In this document: piece by piece, positions 43,840 through 55,590 of the stretch
How positions within the stretch are numbered: the stretch's first letter is position 1
How the letters are laid out: each line of letters starts with the position of its first letter
Source: Sabethes cyaneus
Lineage: Eukaryota > Arthropoda > Insecta > Diptera > Culicidae
Direction of reading: 5' to 3'
Assembly: GCF_943734655.1 (NCBI RefSeq)
Contig: NC_071354.1
Location: 74,157,338-74,221,337 of the forward strand
Length of the DNA stretch: 64,000 nt
Notes under the pieces: model-generated
The model's input: the letters and a program-made list of their open reading frames with translations, nothing else
The model's database searches: none
What the model was told of the DNA's origin: nothing
Made by a program: the position numbers and the translations under genes

Positions 43840-45590
43840 CCAAAATCTCCCACATACCAAATTTGGCTCCATTTGCTTGATTAGTTCTCAAGTTATAAGG
43901 AAATTTGAATTTCATTTGTATGGGAGCTCTCCTCTTAAAAGGGGAAGGGGTCGTAATTCACCATAGAAAAAATTTCTGCCATCTAAAACTCCCACATGCC
44001 AAATTTGGTTCCATTTGCTTGATTAGTTCTCGAGTTATGAGGAAATTTGTTTTTCATTTGTATAGGAGCCCCCCCCCCCTCTTAAAGTGGGGAAATCCAT
44101 ATAAAATATACCATAGAAAATATTCTTGCCTACAAAAACACCCACATGATAAATTTGGTTCCATTTGCTTGATTAGTTCTAGAGGTATGAGGAAATTTGT
44201 ATTTCGTTTGTATGAGATCCCCCCCTCTTAAAAAGGTAAGGGGTCCTAATTCATCATAGAAAAAATGGTTGCCTCCAAAAACACCCACATGCCAAATATG
44301 GTTCCATTTGCTTGATTAGTTCTCGAATTATGAGGAAATTTGTATTTTATTTGTGTAGAAGCACCCCCTCTTAAAGTTGGGAGGGGTCCTAATCCACCAT
44401 AGAAAATATTTTTGCCTCCAGAAACCTCCACATGCCAAATTTGGTCCTATTTGCTTGATTAGTTCTCGAGTTATGAGGAAATTTGAATTTCATTTGTATA
44501 GGAGCCCCCCCTCCTAAAGTGGGTAGGGGTCCCAATTCATCATTGAAAAAATTTTTGTCTCCAAAAACACTCACGTGCCAAATTTGGTTCCATTTGCTTG
44601 ATTAGTTCTCGAGTTATGAGGAAATTTGTATTTCGTTTGTATAGGAGCCCCCCCTCTTAAAGTTGGGAGGGGTCCTAATTCACCATAGAAAATATTCTTG
44701 CCTTCGAAAACTTTCACATGCCAAATTTGGTTTCCTTTGCTTGATTAGCTCTCGAGTTATGAGGAAATTTGTATTTCATTTGTATAGGAGCCCCCCTCCT
44801 AAAGTGAGGAGGGGTCCCAGTTCATCATAGAAAAAAACTTTGTCTCCAAAAACACCCACGTGTCAAATTTGGTTCCATTTGCTTGATTAGTTCTCGAGTT
44901 ATGAGGAAATTTGTATTTCGTTTGTATAGGAGCCCCCCCTCTTAAAGTGGGGAGGGGTTCTAATTCACCATAGAAAATATTCTTGCCCTCAAAAACTTTC
45001 ACATGCCAAATTTGGTTTCATTTGCTTGATTAGCTCTCGAGTTATGAGGAAATTTGTACTTCATTTGTATAGGAGCCCCCCCTCCTAAAGTGAGGAGGGG
45101 TCCCAGTTCATCATAGAAAGAAATTTTGTCTCCAAAAACACCCACGTGTCAAATTTGGTTCCATTTGCTTGATTAGTTCTCGAGTTATGAGGAAAATTGT
45201 GTTTCTTTAGTACAGGAGCCCCCCCTCTTAAAGTGGGGAGGGGTCCTAATTTACTGTAGAAAATATTCTTGCCCTCAAAAAACTTCACATGCCAAATTTG
45301 GTTCCATTTGCTTGATTAGTTCTCGAGTTATGAGGAAATTTGTATGGAAGCCCCCCCTTTTAAAGAGGAGAGGAGTTATAATTCCCCTTATAAAGAGGGG
45401 AGGGGTCTCAATTTACCATAGAATAAATTCTTGTCACCGAAAACACCCACATGCCAAATTTTGTTCTATTTGCTTGATTAGTTGTCGAGTTATGCAGAAA
45501 TTTGTGTTTCAATTGTATGGGAGCCCCCCCTCTTAGTGGGGGGAGGGGTTTCTAACCATCACTAAAACCTTTCCTGGCCCCAAAAAACCT
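43840..45590. repeat. Tandem array of ~143 bp units
   Basis: The landmark GAGGAAATTTG recurs at about 44,040, 44,190, 44,333, 44,476, 44,620 and 44,763 and continues, a steady period near 143 bp. Units alternate between two subtypes in the G/C run, suggesting partial amplification as pairs. Confidence 0.9.
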
Positions 45591-45650
45591 CTACATGCAT
45601 ATTTTCACGCCGATTGGTTCTGTAGTTTTCGATTCTATAAGGAACATACG

Positions 45651-45700
<50 letters not shown>
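45651..45700. repeat. (GACA)n microsatellite
   Basis: About twelve perfect GACA units lie near the 5' end of the minus-strand Helitron-like element. The other copy carries only about three (GTCT) units at the same place (15,233). Confidence 0.95.
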
Positions 45701-45722
45701 AATCCTTCTTTATAGGTATAGA

Positions 45723-46639
45723 TTTGTTAAAACCTAAAATATATTACATATATTCCCAAAAACAAAACCCCGATCGATGCACTGAACGAAAGTTGCTGCA
45801 CAATGCACCGCACGAAAGTCGCTGCACAATGCACTGCTGTAAGGCGAAGAGGATATGGATGTTGGTGTATGAGAAGCAGAGGATCCGGTTCAAGGCTTCT
45901 TGATCTAACCGTCGACGCGTGAAGACACTAAAAATTACGAGCTAAAAGCAAAAATCGCAAATTAAAAGTGAACGTCTGAAACTTACGTTAAAAGTTAAAA
46001 TTGTACGACGAAGTCTAAAATCTTCTGGCTAAGAGCCAAAAGTTACTAGTTTTCTTGCCGAGTGCCTGTATAAGTACATCGTACTATACGGACGAGTCAG
46101 GACCCATTAATATCCGGCTGAATTCCCGTCGATTTTCCAAGCAACAGCCATCCCAACCGCATCGTCGGTTGCATCGCAGCCTTCGAGGTCGTAGTCGTCC
46201 GGCTGGAGCTACGACGAGTTGCGATTCGAGCGACACAGGGTTGCATTCAGAACGTGCGGCAGAGCAGCAGTACCGCCAGCGTAGTACAGCCGTTGCAGAC
46301 GACCGCGTGGATTAGATTTTGTGTTCCGGAATTGTGCACAGAGTGAGTGTGTTTAATAAATACCAACTAAAGAGTTATTCCGTTGTTTACTTGATTCCGA
46401 AGTAGGCCCGGAGCCGACCTTGAGGACCTTCGAGTCGCTCACGGCCGACTGGGAGACAAAAGAGGTCTTGGGAACCCAACCCCAAAGAGTCCCCAGTGGT
46501 TCGACCAGAGACTAGGGGCTTTAACAAAAGCCTTTCAGGCTGAGCAGAAACAATTGAGCAATGACAAATTTTTTATATTGTTCTCCATAAAGCATCCCAC
46601 GGGTTGAGCGGAAAGAAAAGTCCGCCACATCAGAGCCCC
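45723..46639. other. Possible old LTR-like fragment
   Basis: There is no gene. TTTAATAAATACCAACTAAAG near 46,350, containing a polyadenylation-type AATAAA, sits after G+C-richer DNA (46,060-46,330). The layout resembles a BEL or gypsy LTR but no second copy is present, so this is only a guess. Two near-identical GCTGCACAATGCAC blocks occur at about 45,792 and 45,821. Confidence 0.25.
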
Positions 46640-47105
46640 TCATGATGCAGTAAGGGCAGATTACTGGGAATGGCGCCCTGGTACTCCACAGGCTCCGTTA
46701 GCGGCTGAGTATTTGTAGAAACCCCCCCCCCCCCCCCATCATTCATCCCTCGGCACGGGTCGCATGACACCTTGGATTAGGGGTTTTATTCATTTTCGTT
46801 TTACATTATAGCCATAGATAACAGCTATTAAAAACCATCCTCCTTAGGGGCTTGGAACCAGAGCCCAGTATTTTTGATTTATTCGAACCTGTTCCTACTG
46901 AGATCCGTCATTTGCAGGCGGAGAATTTACAGTCAGCCTTCGCATGAGTGCCCCCTTCTCTGTCCGCATACGACCCTAGTTTCCACCGGTTATCCGATTT
47001 CCACTAAGGATCGTATCCCGAATGGTACCTACCATGAGGAGGTAGAGATAGGAGTTGCTGAATAAGAGGCTGTGGAACTTCGCGGAAATTCTGGAGCGTA
47101 TTATT
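46640..47105 (-). repeat. Uninterrupted copy of the interspersed repeat
   Basis: It matches 3,860-4,222 joined to 5,457-5,548, including CTGGTACTCCACAGGCTCCG and GTTTCCACCGGTTATCCG. It shows the target site (GATCGTATCCCGAATGG, about 47,007-47,023) without the retrotransposon. A run of 17 C residues lies at 46,720-46,736. Confidence 0.7.
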
Positions 47106-47132
47106 CGACCATCCAATTTATCTTTCTCTGGG

Positions 47133-47439
47133 TTAGGGTGGTCATTTTCTTTTTTTAAAAATTCGTAATTGTTGAACTACTGAACCTATTTTTATTTCAA
47201 ACCAGCCTAAATTTTTTTTTAATTTTGTGTACCAAATTGAAATTGGTGACTTATAATTTACTAAAGTTTTTTTGCAACTAAAGTTATTGTTATGATTCGT
47301 GAACCACCCTAATGCATCATGATACAAGTTTTTTATGCTTTCAACAGCAAATATAAAATTTGCCATCTCAAAAAACAAAAACAACAATAAGACAAGTTAA
47401 AAATGAAACTATTTGTGTAAATTTTGTGAACCGCCCTAA
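47133..47439. mobile_element. Possible MITE with TTAGGGTGGTTCAC-type ends
   Basis: TTAGGGTGGTCA at the left and the inverse TGAACCGCCCTAA at the right. A further inverse copy (GTGAACCACCCTAA) lies near 47,300, so the structure may be two elements or an internal duplication. AT-rich interior, no gene. Confidence 0.4.
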
Positions 47440-47511
47440 TGAGCGATCATTTTTTTCGATAATTGATTCCAAATTTAAAATCAGTGACCGAAAGTTAGTT
47501 AAAGATGTTCT

Positions 47512-48393
47512 ATAGTAATTTTCCGATTTTGTCTATCCCCGATTTTTATTATAGCTTTTTATCTCGATTTTGTCAGCCTATAAATTCTGCTTAACTTTTG
47601 TGCTTTTAAACATGATTTATAATACTTTTCAGCCTGCTTGAAACTATTCTGATCCTCTGGGAAGAGTTTTTGAATAAAATGATGCCTTCTTGCGAGTTAT
47701 TCGGGATTAAAATTAAGGTATTTTTATAGTAAGAGTGCTATAGTTCCTAAACAAGCAGAGATAGAGGTATACTATATTCAGCAATATTGTGTATTTTTAC
47801 TATTTGTACAACTTTGTAAAACTGGAAAAAGCCATACAACAACTACATAAACAGCTAAAAGAGAAAAACTGATTTTAATGAATTTTCATTTATGAGAAAT
47901 AGGATTTTCCTACCTTTGCTGAAGGGGTAGAAAGCTCCTGTCTTCAGCAAAATTTCTTGTAATAATATGCTGTAAAACTTTGCAGAACACATCAATGTGT
48001 CATATTACAACTGAAGAAAAATATACTTTTTATTGCACTTTTAGGGGGATAAATCAAAATTTGAATTCCGAGGGACGATAGAACTTTTAATTTTAAGAAA
48101 CTCTTCCAAAGGTTCCCTAAACCTTTGTTTCCCTAAACCAAGTTTTCCCACTCAAAGCTAATGCGCACCAAAAAAGGTTCTGGACCAGTGTGCTGTTCCC
48201 GGTTCATTAAGGTTCATTCGGTTGACCAATTGAGGGTTAAAATTTAATTTTTAGTAGAAGTCTTCGATATTGCAAGGTCTTAAGTCTTGAATTTTGAAAA
48301 AAAAAATCGATTTTTTTTTTTCGATTTTGTCAGTTTCCCCATTTTGTTAGCCCAAAATTCGACATGGGGCTGACAAAATGGGAACATTACTGT
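47512..48393. mobile_element. MITE with AGTAATNTTCCNATTTTGTC ends
   Basis: The left end is ATAGTAATTTTCCGATTTTG and the right end read minus is ACAGTAATGTTCCCATTTTG, both followed by TC. Subterminal CGATTTTGTCAG motifs repeat at both ends. It has no coding capacity. Target duplication was not clear. Confidence 0.6.
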
Positions 48394-48454
48394 ATTCAGT
48401 CGATTTGAACTAACTTTTGACTTTTGGCCAAGCTTTGTATGCAGGAGAGCCACT

Positions 48455-48575
48455 GTGGATTGGTGCAAAATATTGAAAATGTTCTAGGAAACCGCTGAGT
48501 TATTAGCGCTCGAAACCTAACCACTTTTCGTGACGCTAGCATTATTGATTTTTTGGAACGACTTTCCCGTTTCCC
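48455..48575. repeat. Fragment related to the GACGTAGGACTACG-ended family
   Basis: The text GGAAACCGCTGAGTTATTAGC followed by an ACCACTTTTCG block matches the subterminal region at 33,850-33,900 in the same orientation. Only this internal part is present. Confidence 0.4.
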
Positions 48576-51500
48576 CCCGATTCTACAGTTCTTGGTTCAA
48601 GACTTACGAATTGTTGAAATAAGCGATGTCCGTGTAAATAGTTGAATTGCGTAAAAAATAAAATTTCGTAAAAATTTTTGAATCTTTGAATTTTTTGTAT
48701 AGGTATTTTCATTTATTCAGTCTGTTAACCAAATCCTGTATTTACGATAATTTCTTAAAATTGCTTATAACTACGTGACATTTTAGTGGCATTTCTAGCT
48801 TGTGTGTTACAATCATTAGAACTTGTTGCCCTTTTGATAATTCTTGTTATTGTTGTACAATAAGTTATGTCTGTACCTAGTAAATGTATATTAAATAATG
48901 TCGAATAATGCGTACGTATCGAAAACTGAATTGAAAGTACCTGAATGTGGCAATCTTCGACTGACATCGGACCGAATCCTGTTACAAATCACTCAAATGG
49001 AGTTGTCATCCTGGCTCTTATCTTTTCATCTGCCGATAATCTAGGCAAAGTTACTAGGAAAACCGTCGCAGAGGTATGCTTCCACTATATACACGCAAAC
49101 TGGAGACTTGAATCGCCCAGGAGACTAGTCCCTCGTCAGATATGATTTCCGAAACGGTACATGCAACATTCTTTCGGAACGCAGGAATAAGCAACCTATT
49201 CAGATGATGGATTTGATTTCGGTTACCAGGAGGGTGGCAGGGACGCGTTGGCATTCTATCCTATTCATCCGTCAACACAAGGAACCGACGATGGTCATTT
49301 TGCTCGCCGAGCCGACATCAAACGATCGCTGTGGCTTCGGCACGTAGACAATGAATGGAAGTGCCAAGCGGCGAGGAGACAAAAACGCGTTCCTGGAATG
49401 CCACCCTCAGGCGTAGGTATGGCGGGGCAGATGCTTTCGCGAACCTAGAGCCCACATTACCTCGCACGTTTGTATCCGGGCGTTTGTTTTCCTTTCTCAT
49501 CGTCAAGCATCTAGACGGCATTAACCAACGTCAGGCGTCGGGCGCAGCCTGATTGCGTTTTTCTGACAGCTTTCAGTAAATCGCCCGCCTACATAGATCA
49601 GTTGTATGCCCTGAGGCCGTGTGTAGCGAAGTGTACCAGAGAACGGAATTCTTTGAATTGCTCTAATTCAATTAGCCGTCATTGGAACCGTCTGTTGGAC
49701 TGCATTTTCGTTTCCATTAACTACTTAAATTTCCCAGTGAAACTTATTACATAACAAATACTTCGACCTGGATTTTATTATTCAGCCTTTTTCTACTTGA
49801 AATTTTCAAGATTGTACCGCTCTACCCCCAGTTACGGTAAAGATATTTACCCAACCACAGATCGCCGTTGGGGGACAATCACTATAGCCACACTCAAGGG
49901 GATGGCTAAATCTAATTAGATGAAACATATCGGTTTGTTATCGTGCTTACGGCGCCGAACTTTTTTTTCCCACAGCGGGACCAGAGGTAATTATTTGAAC
50001 AGGGGAATTGCCGCCGTCGGCAAACTCGGAAAGCTAATGACGGTAAGTAGCTCACGGCTTGGCGGGGAAAACGAAGAGGTGTCGATCGCTGCCACGTGGC
50101 ACTTTACCTTTTGTGATGCTGAAATTGTTACAACATCCTATACGGAGCAGAGCGGAGGTAGAGTTTTCCAGGGAGGGGTCGACACGAACAAAGGCGAAAC
50201 AATTGAGTATTAACTGTCTGTGATGACCTACCCAACTTCGAAAACAACGATCGACATCATTCGCAACCGATGATGGGAACGACAGTAGCCCGAAAGAATT
50301 TTCTTTGAAATAAACGTCAGTTGCATGAAACGAGTTTGAAAGTTTATAACTCTCGCAAAACTTGTTCCTGAACTGCTGGAACGATATGTTAACAAATGTA
50401 TACTGGGAAGGGGAACAGAAAAGTTTGACATGACTCACTGAGGAACCTTTTTTGCCGCAAGCGTAAAGAAATGATGGCAGACAGATTTTTTCTGGCCTTT
50501 TTCTTAATGTTGAGATTATGCTTATGCCGTAAGTTTTTTTTTGTTTTCGTGAAACATGATACTTTTATTGGCAGATAAAAGTTGACAGTCGAGAATGAAA
50601 TTGAGACTTGGAATACTGTTTCCGAATGTTCAATGGACACATTTGCGGTTGGGTTGCAATTGTTTGCGGATTGCCAACTGTCAAAAATGTCAACAATCAT
50701 CGCTTTCGTTTCGGAATTTCATTCAAAGTCGAAAGTCGAAGAAAATTCCGGTGTAAAAGTTAGTTTATTCTGCATTCGCCTTTCAGCCAAATCCAATTTC
50801 AAAAGCGGAAAGCTAATTAAAGAGCGAGAAAATTTAATGTCACGCCGTACAAAATTTATTACTGACGACTTCAACAACGACGACAATTGTGTTGCCCCGA
50901 GTAACGATGGCGGATATTTCAGACGCCTTGCCTGCCGTAGTCGTTCCGGGAGAAAAAGTGTGCAGCGACACGATCGTTGTGCTTCGGCTACCGCTTTTTC
51001 TCAATGGCGGAACTTTTCCAATTAAACAGCTCGTTAGAATGGGGAGATTCAATATTTTCCGTACGTCTTCGAGTTGTATATATTTCTGATAGCAAAACTG
51101 CGGCGGAGCAGTTTTGTTACAGTAGCTGAACGCCTAACGGTTCCCAACGGATGCTGGGTGAGAAAAGGTAGAAACAGTTTCGAAAGCTCTAGCTTTCCCT
51201 GTGGCAGGACTCCTCTGAAACCTGGATGGAATCGTCTACTGCTCGGTGACAATACGGAAAGGTGAGGTGAATGATTGTCCACAAGTTCCAAGCTTCGAGA
51301 TGCACTCGAGAATTTGCAACAATACGGGAATCGAGTAGGTACTTATGCTTGTTTGCATTCAATGTAGCCACCAACCACGAAAGCATCGTTCTGCCATTAT
51401 TGTCATTGGAAAAATGTAACGATAGTTGTTCACCGGTGCAATAGGATTTTCTGCTTTGGGCCAAAGAGCGAATGATTACATTAAATGTAGTTGGTACCTC

Positions 51501-51747
51501 TTTTAAATTGCGAAATGTTTTTAAACTTTATAAATTGAAGTATTCGTTATTATGTCTTAAAGAATAGTATTACCGACGCGTAGGTGTAGGAAAATTATCT
51601 TTGGAATCTGTTTTTTATATTGAAATATCTTTAGTCATGAGCCTTCTACTTTCATCCTCATAAAAACCTATTAAGTCATTATACAAGAATTCATGAATAT
51701 TTGTTCGTAATTGGATGTGTGGTTAGATTATGAAATACTACCCAAGT
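48576..51747. other. No recognised gene
   Basis: Several frames of 60-150 codons overlap on both strands without domains. A frame starting at 50,907 reads MADISDALPAVVVPGEKVC; the VPGEKVC motif faintly recalls exosome cap-subunit N-termini, but what follows does not support this. No defined transposon was seen. Confidence 0.35.
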
Positions 51748-51838
51748 AACATTTTTGTTGTATAATAGCTTATCAAGCACTTGTTCTACGGAAATTAGCT
51801 GTACAATAGTTTAATAAGCTAATATACAACAAACATAT
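51748..51838. mobile_element. Short foldback MITE
   Basis: ATTTTTGTTGTATAATAGCT at the left returns inverted as AGCTAATATACAACAAACAT at the right, with a loop around TTCTACGGAAATTAGC. It resembles the element at 9,801 in its AACAAACAT end. Confidence 0.6.
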
Positions 51839-51848
51839 ACAGGGTGCA

Positions 51849-52180
51849 ATACCAGCTACTTTAGCGAGTAACCAACTCTGGTGGAACCTAAGGTCGTAAA
51901 TCGACAGGAACAAGACACCCACGCGAACACTGAGTGTAGCAACGAGGAATAGCCTTGTCAGCCCTGAGCGTCTCTCAGGGAAGGCTCTTGGTGGCTTGAC
52001 GATTCCTCTACCAAGAGCGCGGTTATACTCTAGGTTAGGAAGAGCTCACGACAGCGTCTGATCCGGATCAGACGGCAGAATTAAGAAATGTGTTGTCTCG
52101 GTATTACATCTAAGACAGCAGCCCTTTCACGAGACTTGGTAGCGTGGCCCTGGTAAGGCAACCTACTCAAACCAAATTAA
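51849..52180. other. G+C-richer block, possibly transposon leader
   Basis: Text with hairpins (CTGATCCGGATCAGAC; CCCTGAGCGTCTCTCAGGG) and no frame. It looks like an untranslated region of a retroelement but no second copy is in the window. Confidence 0.25.
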
Positions 52181-52984
52181 CTACAAAAAATCAATAAAAT
52201 TTGACTCGGAACATTTGGCATAGAGCTTTCTGACAGCTCAAGCACCCACACTAGCGAACACGAAATACGCGTGTATATACATGATGTTTACCTCATTTTG
52301 GGGAACAGCTGTTGCTGGAGGAACAAATCGAAAAATCACGATTACTAGTTGTGTTTCTCCGTTTGCCACACTGCAGAGCACATATTTCGGTCAAATTTTC
52401 CATCCTGTTCCAAATTCAAGCACATATTTTGAAAATTTGCTGGTATTTAAGCCAGCGGAAGACGAAATTCATTCTGTACCTTGGTGACAAAGGAATGCAT
52501 TTCTTTTGTTTACTTTTGTTGTTTGCCTCATTTTCAAGCACCAATACACACATGACTGGAAAGCTCTATAGACCAAGGCGACGAAATGACATTTTTTTTG
52601 TTTGGATATTATTACTACAACTAGCATTTTGATCTATTGTGATCTTATCCACGTGTTGTTCCGCACTTTGTTATTTTTGCGGTATCGCTATGGAGTGACC
52701 GAACTACTTATTATCCGTGCTTAAAGTATCGGTGTTTTCAACCCTTTTTTTCCTTCTACGCTTGTTACTACTTTTCAACCAATCTGGCTCTAGAGTCAGG
52801 AACGTGCGGAGACTAATTCTAATTTGCCCTTGGACAAGAAACTTTATTCGCACCTCAAGCAAGTACCACTCTTAGAACTTGTCCTGGAGGAGGCTTCATT
52901 GTTAGTACCTAAATGTAAAATTTAGTAGGAAGGATGTGGAGGTCTGAGAATAAACCAATGCTAAAGTCACTTAACATCGAACTG
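52181..52984. other. No recognisable feature
   Basis: A frame at 52,312-52,632 has no domain. Nothing else was seen. Confidence 0.35.
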
Positions 52985-53075
52985 CCTGATTCTATTAAGA
53001 TTCGAAACCACGACCACTCGCTTCTCGAGGTAGACTTGGTAACCTTGCGGCTGCATGGCTCCCCTGAAATAAGGA
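52985..53075 (-). other. Possible tRNA-derived SINE head
   Basis: The minus strand has GCAGCCGCAAGGTTACCAAG, GAGAAGCGAGTGGTCGTGG and a B-box-like GTTTCGAATCTT. The tRNA-like layout is plausible but not well paired. Confidence 0.3.
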
Positions 53076-53084
53076 TATGAAAAG

Positions 53085-53665
53085 AAGGTAGATGCGCATG
53101 GACGCTTCGTATCTGGAACAGCAGATCGCTGAATTGATCCGCTAGAACCCCGAAAGTTCGGCATTATGGCACTGCAGGAGATCTTTTGGAAAGGCTAGCA
53201 GGTGTTGCGAATCGGTGGTGGTAAAGCCCAATTTTACCAGAGCGATGAAGCGACTAACGAGCTGGGCAGCTGGGTTTTGTAGTGATGGGCAGAATGCAGA
53301 ATCGCGTGATGGATTGGACGGCGATCAACGAAAGGATAAAAGCCGTCTCTTCAAGTTCACCATCATAAACGTGCACTGTTCACACAAAGGTAGACTCGAC
53401 GACGACAAGGAAGTGTTCTACATGCACCTGGAGGCAACGTACGATAGGTACGCAAGTATGGCGGACGACTGTACAGTGAAATCCGTTCTCTTCAACAACC
53501 ACCGGCACCGATACCAGGAATAGACAGGACCAACATGCAAGATGGCTCGAGCAGGTTGAAGCCGACTTGTGTCGAGACGCTCAACGAATTGACTACGAGC
53601 TGCCCAGGACCGAGTACACAGTGAAGGAGAATTCTTGATACGACAAGAGCCACCCCAGCTCTATG
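53085..53665 (+). pseudogene. Internally deleted EN-RT retrotransposon copy
   Basis: The first part is endonuclease N-terminus: KFGIMALQEIFWK (about 53,157), then KFTIINVHCSHKGRLDDDKE and VFYMHLEATYDRYASM (to 53,460). It passes directly into the element's 3' end: KSVLFNNHRHRYQE, TGPTCKMARA and a tail similar to 5,280-5,430. All RT sequence is missing. The junction near 53,465-53,480 has no insertion. Confidence 0.75.
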
Positions 53666-53773
53666 CTACTAGAAGTAAAAAGATGAGGCAACATTTTGAG
53701 GTATATTTATCAAAAATAATCCAACTATAGTTGCTATTTTTTATGTTAGTATTTACAAAAATGTTCATGTTAA

Positions 53774-54284
53774 TAGGGTTGCCAAGTGGCCGGTTTTCGG
53801 CCGGCCCGACCAGTTTTTCACTTGCAAAGCCGGTGGTCGGTCAATCCGGCAAAAAGGCCGGTTTTTCGACATATGAAGCCGGATTTGTACTTTTTGCCTG
53901 ATTTGTTATATTTTCTGATAAATTTATTAGCAATCCTGAGCAGTGGATTATTGAAGAGAGCCAGTTTTGGAGTGACGATACTTTACTTCAGGCGGTAATA
54001 TACATTAAATTGTCCACTAGCACCAGGAGTAAGTAGTTGTCACTCTGAAACTATCTATCTTCAATAATCCATTCGTTGTGGTTTCGACTGTGATGTCCTA
54101 CCGTTCGTTATCTCCACAGCTGACTGTTTATCCTATTTACACGGGAAACTGTCAACCGACTTCCGACGACTACCCAAATAATGTCATTAACGCACATTAC
54201 ACGTTCCAGGCAAATCTTCCACCCCATTTTTTGAAGGCAGGACCGACCGGCCGGTATTTGTAATTGTCCGACTTGGCAACCCTA
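53774..54284. mobile_element. hAT-like MITE with perfect 8 bp duplication
   Basis: The ends are TAGGGTTGCCAAGTGGCCGG and, read minus, TAGGGTTGCCAAGTCGGACA. CATGTTAA flanks it at 53,766-53,773 and 54,285-54,292. Subterminal GGCCGG motifs are clustered at both ends and could be transposase-binding sites. It has no coding capacity. Confidence 0.88.
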
Positions 54285-54336
54285 CATGTTAAGCGAGTAT
54301 ATTTTTAAGGAATGCTGGTTTTTTCTTCTAATTGGT

Positions 54337-54510
54337 TTCGAGGTACGATACTGGCCTTCGTCGAATGTTCGAATCTCGGCTAGACGGTGCTGCTAGATCG
54401 AGTCAGTAGGATTGTTGCACTAGCCACGTGACTGTCCTGTATTTTAATAGCCGACTGTGAAGTCTGTCGATAAAGAAGGGTCAAGTCTTAGAAAGACGTT
54501 TAAGGCGGAA
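54337..54510 (+). mobile_element. tRNA-derived SINE (copy 2)
   Basis: It reads TTTCGAGGTACGATACTGG (A-box region), ATGTTCGAATCTCGGC (B box), then the body GTCAGTAGGATTGTTGCACT and GAAGTCTGTCGATAAAGAAG shared with copy 1. About 15 percent of positions differ, so neither is very recent. The family name is not certain. Confidence 0.75.
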
Positions 54511-55590
54511 CCGCAAGTGGCTAACGTTATTGTGTTAGTGCGACAAACACTGTACTGTACATCTCATGTGTTCGTTAAAAACCTAAACGTTTATTTGAAT
54601 ATTGCATTAGTATTGGTAATATATGTCAAATAGCGGAGCTTGGAAACATAAACAGCTGATCCGCAGCCATCCGCACTGACTACAAACATCCCGAAAAAGG
54701 GTTTGTTTTCTTTATCAAGGCATTCCGATTCAATCAAAATTAACAGCAGCAACTGAATAATGCGTAGGATCACTAGGATGTTTAATTAATCCGCTTGGAT
54801 CGGATTGCGTTTTTGATTCCTGTGTTTGCGTTTTGTTTGTTTACTTCACTCTAAACTCATCGATGCGGCGAAAGTTGAAAGCTCTTTAAAAGCTCATTGA
54901 TGTGACGAAAGTTTGATACTGTGTTGCTGCTTTTTCGGAAATCGCTAGTTCAACGAAATATGTGCGCAACCCAAGGGGCTGGCAGGTGGCCATGTTTTTG
55001 CAGCTAACATGTCGATCGCAGCATAACAACACAACATATCGTAAACATATTTTTAAATTTCGCTCCTGCAACTTTCTGTGCTTCCGATTTGATGCTTGAT
55101 ACTTCTACCAGTTCCAAATGGCAGTTTCAGCGCACCGCCACGATCAAAACAAAGCAAAAATGTGCAATGACAGGTGTTTGTTTTGGGCCGTATTCAAAAC
55201 GGCTCGCGATATGTGTGTTGCTGTCAGTTGACGTTGAAAGAGATAGAGTTGCCAGTCCCCTGGTGCAACCAAATATCTATTAACTAATTCCAAATTATAC
55301 ATTGGTCGCTTTTATGAACACGTAATGATCGATATGATCAGTTAAATTTATTTTCCATTAGCAATTATGTTTTGCTGAGCGTTTATTGATACATAGCAGA
55401 TCGATAAATTGAATTACAAGTTTTAGGGAATTATAACAGCGCTGGAAGCACTGATTACGTGGCGAAAGCGTGCTCTGCCAATACAAATGCATTTTAAGGC
55501 GCAAAACAATACATGCTTCGAATGGTAGCCATTTATCCAGCCATCTTTGAGCCATTTTCGGTTTCCCCTTAAGCCCAAGGCTTTGCTTTT
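54511..55590. other. No recognisable feature
   Basis: Short frames on both strands without domains or repeats. Confidence 0.35.

Larger units (their letters stand above)
43494..45722 (-). mobile_element. Helitron-like element, expanded-array copy
   Basis: It is a reverse-oriented relative of the element at 15,210. The minus-strand 5' end is TCTATACCT (at 45,722) and the 3' end is GTCGGGTCAGCTAG (at 43,494). Most of it is a tandem array (about 43,840-45,590) of roughly twelve ~143 bp units, against about four in the other copy. Each unit has a G/C run (GGAGCCCCCCCTC..AAAGTGGGGAGGGG) and TTCCATTTGCTTGATTAGTT. The short frames in it are the same repeat translated and are not genes. Confidence 0.75.

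Noticed and set aside
43905..45536. Several 60-108 codon frames in the array
   Set aside because: They are the same DNA repeat translated on both strands.
43840..45590. CRISPR-like regular array
   Set aside because: Units of ~143 bp are repeated throughout with no unique spacers, inside a eukaryotic transposon.
46030..46400. Solo LTR of a BEL or gypsy element
   Set aside because: Only the AATAAA-type end is suggestive; neither target duplication nor a second copy is visible.
50889..51089. Possible exosome cap-subunit exon (VVVPGEKVC)
   Set aside because: Only a seven-residue motif fits; the following residues do not match, and no splice pair supports it.
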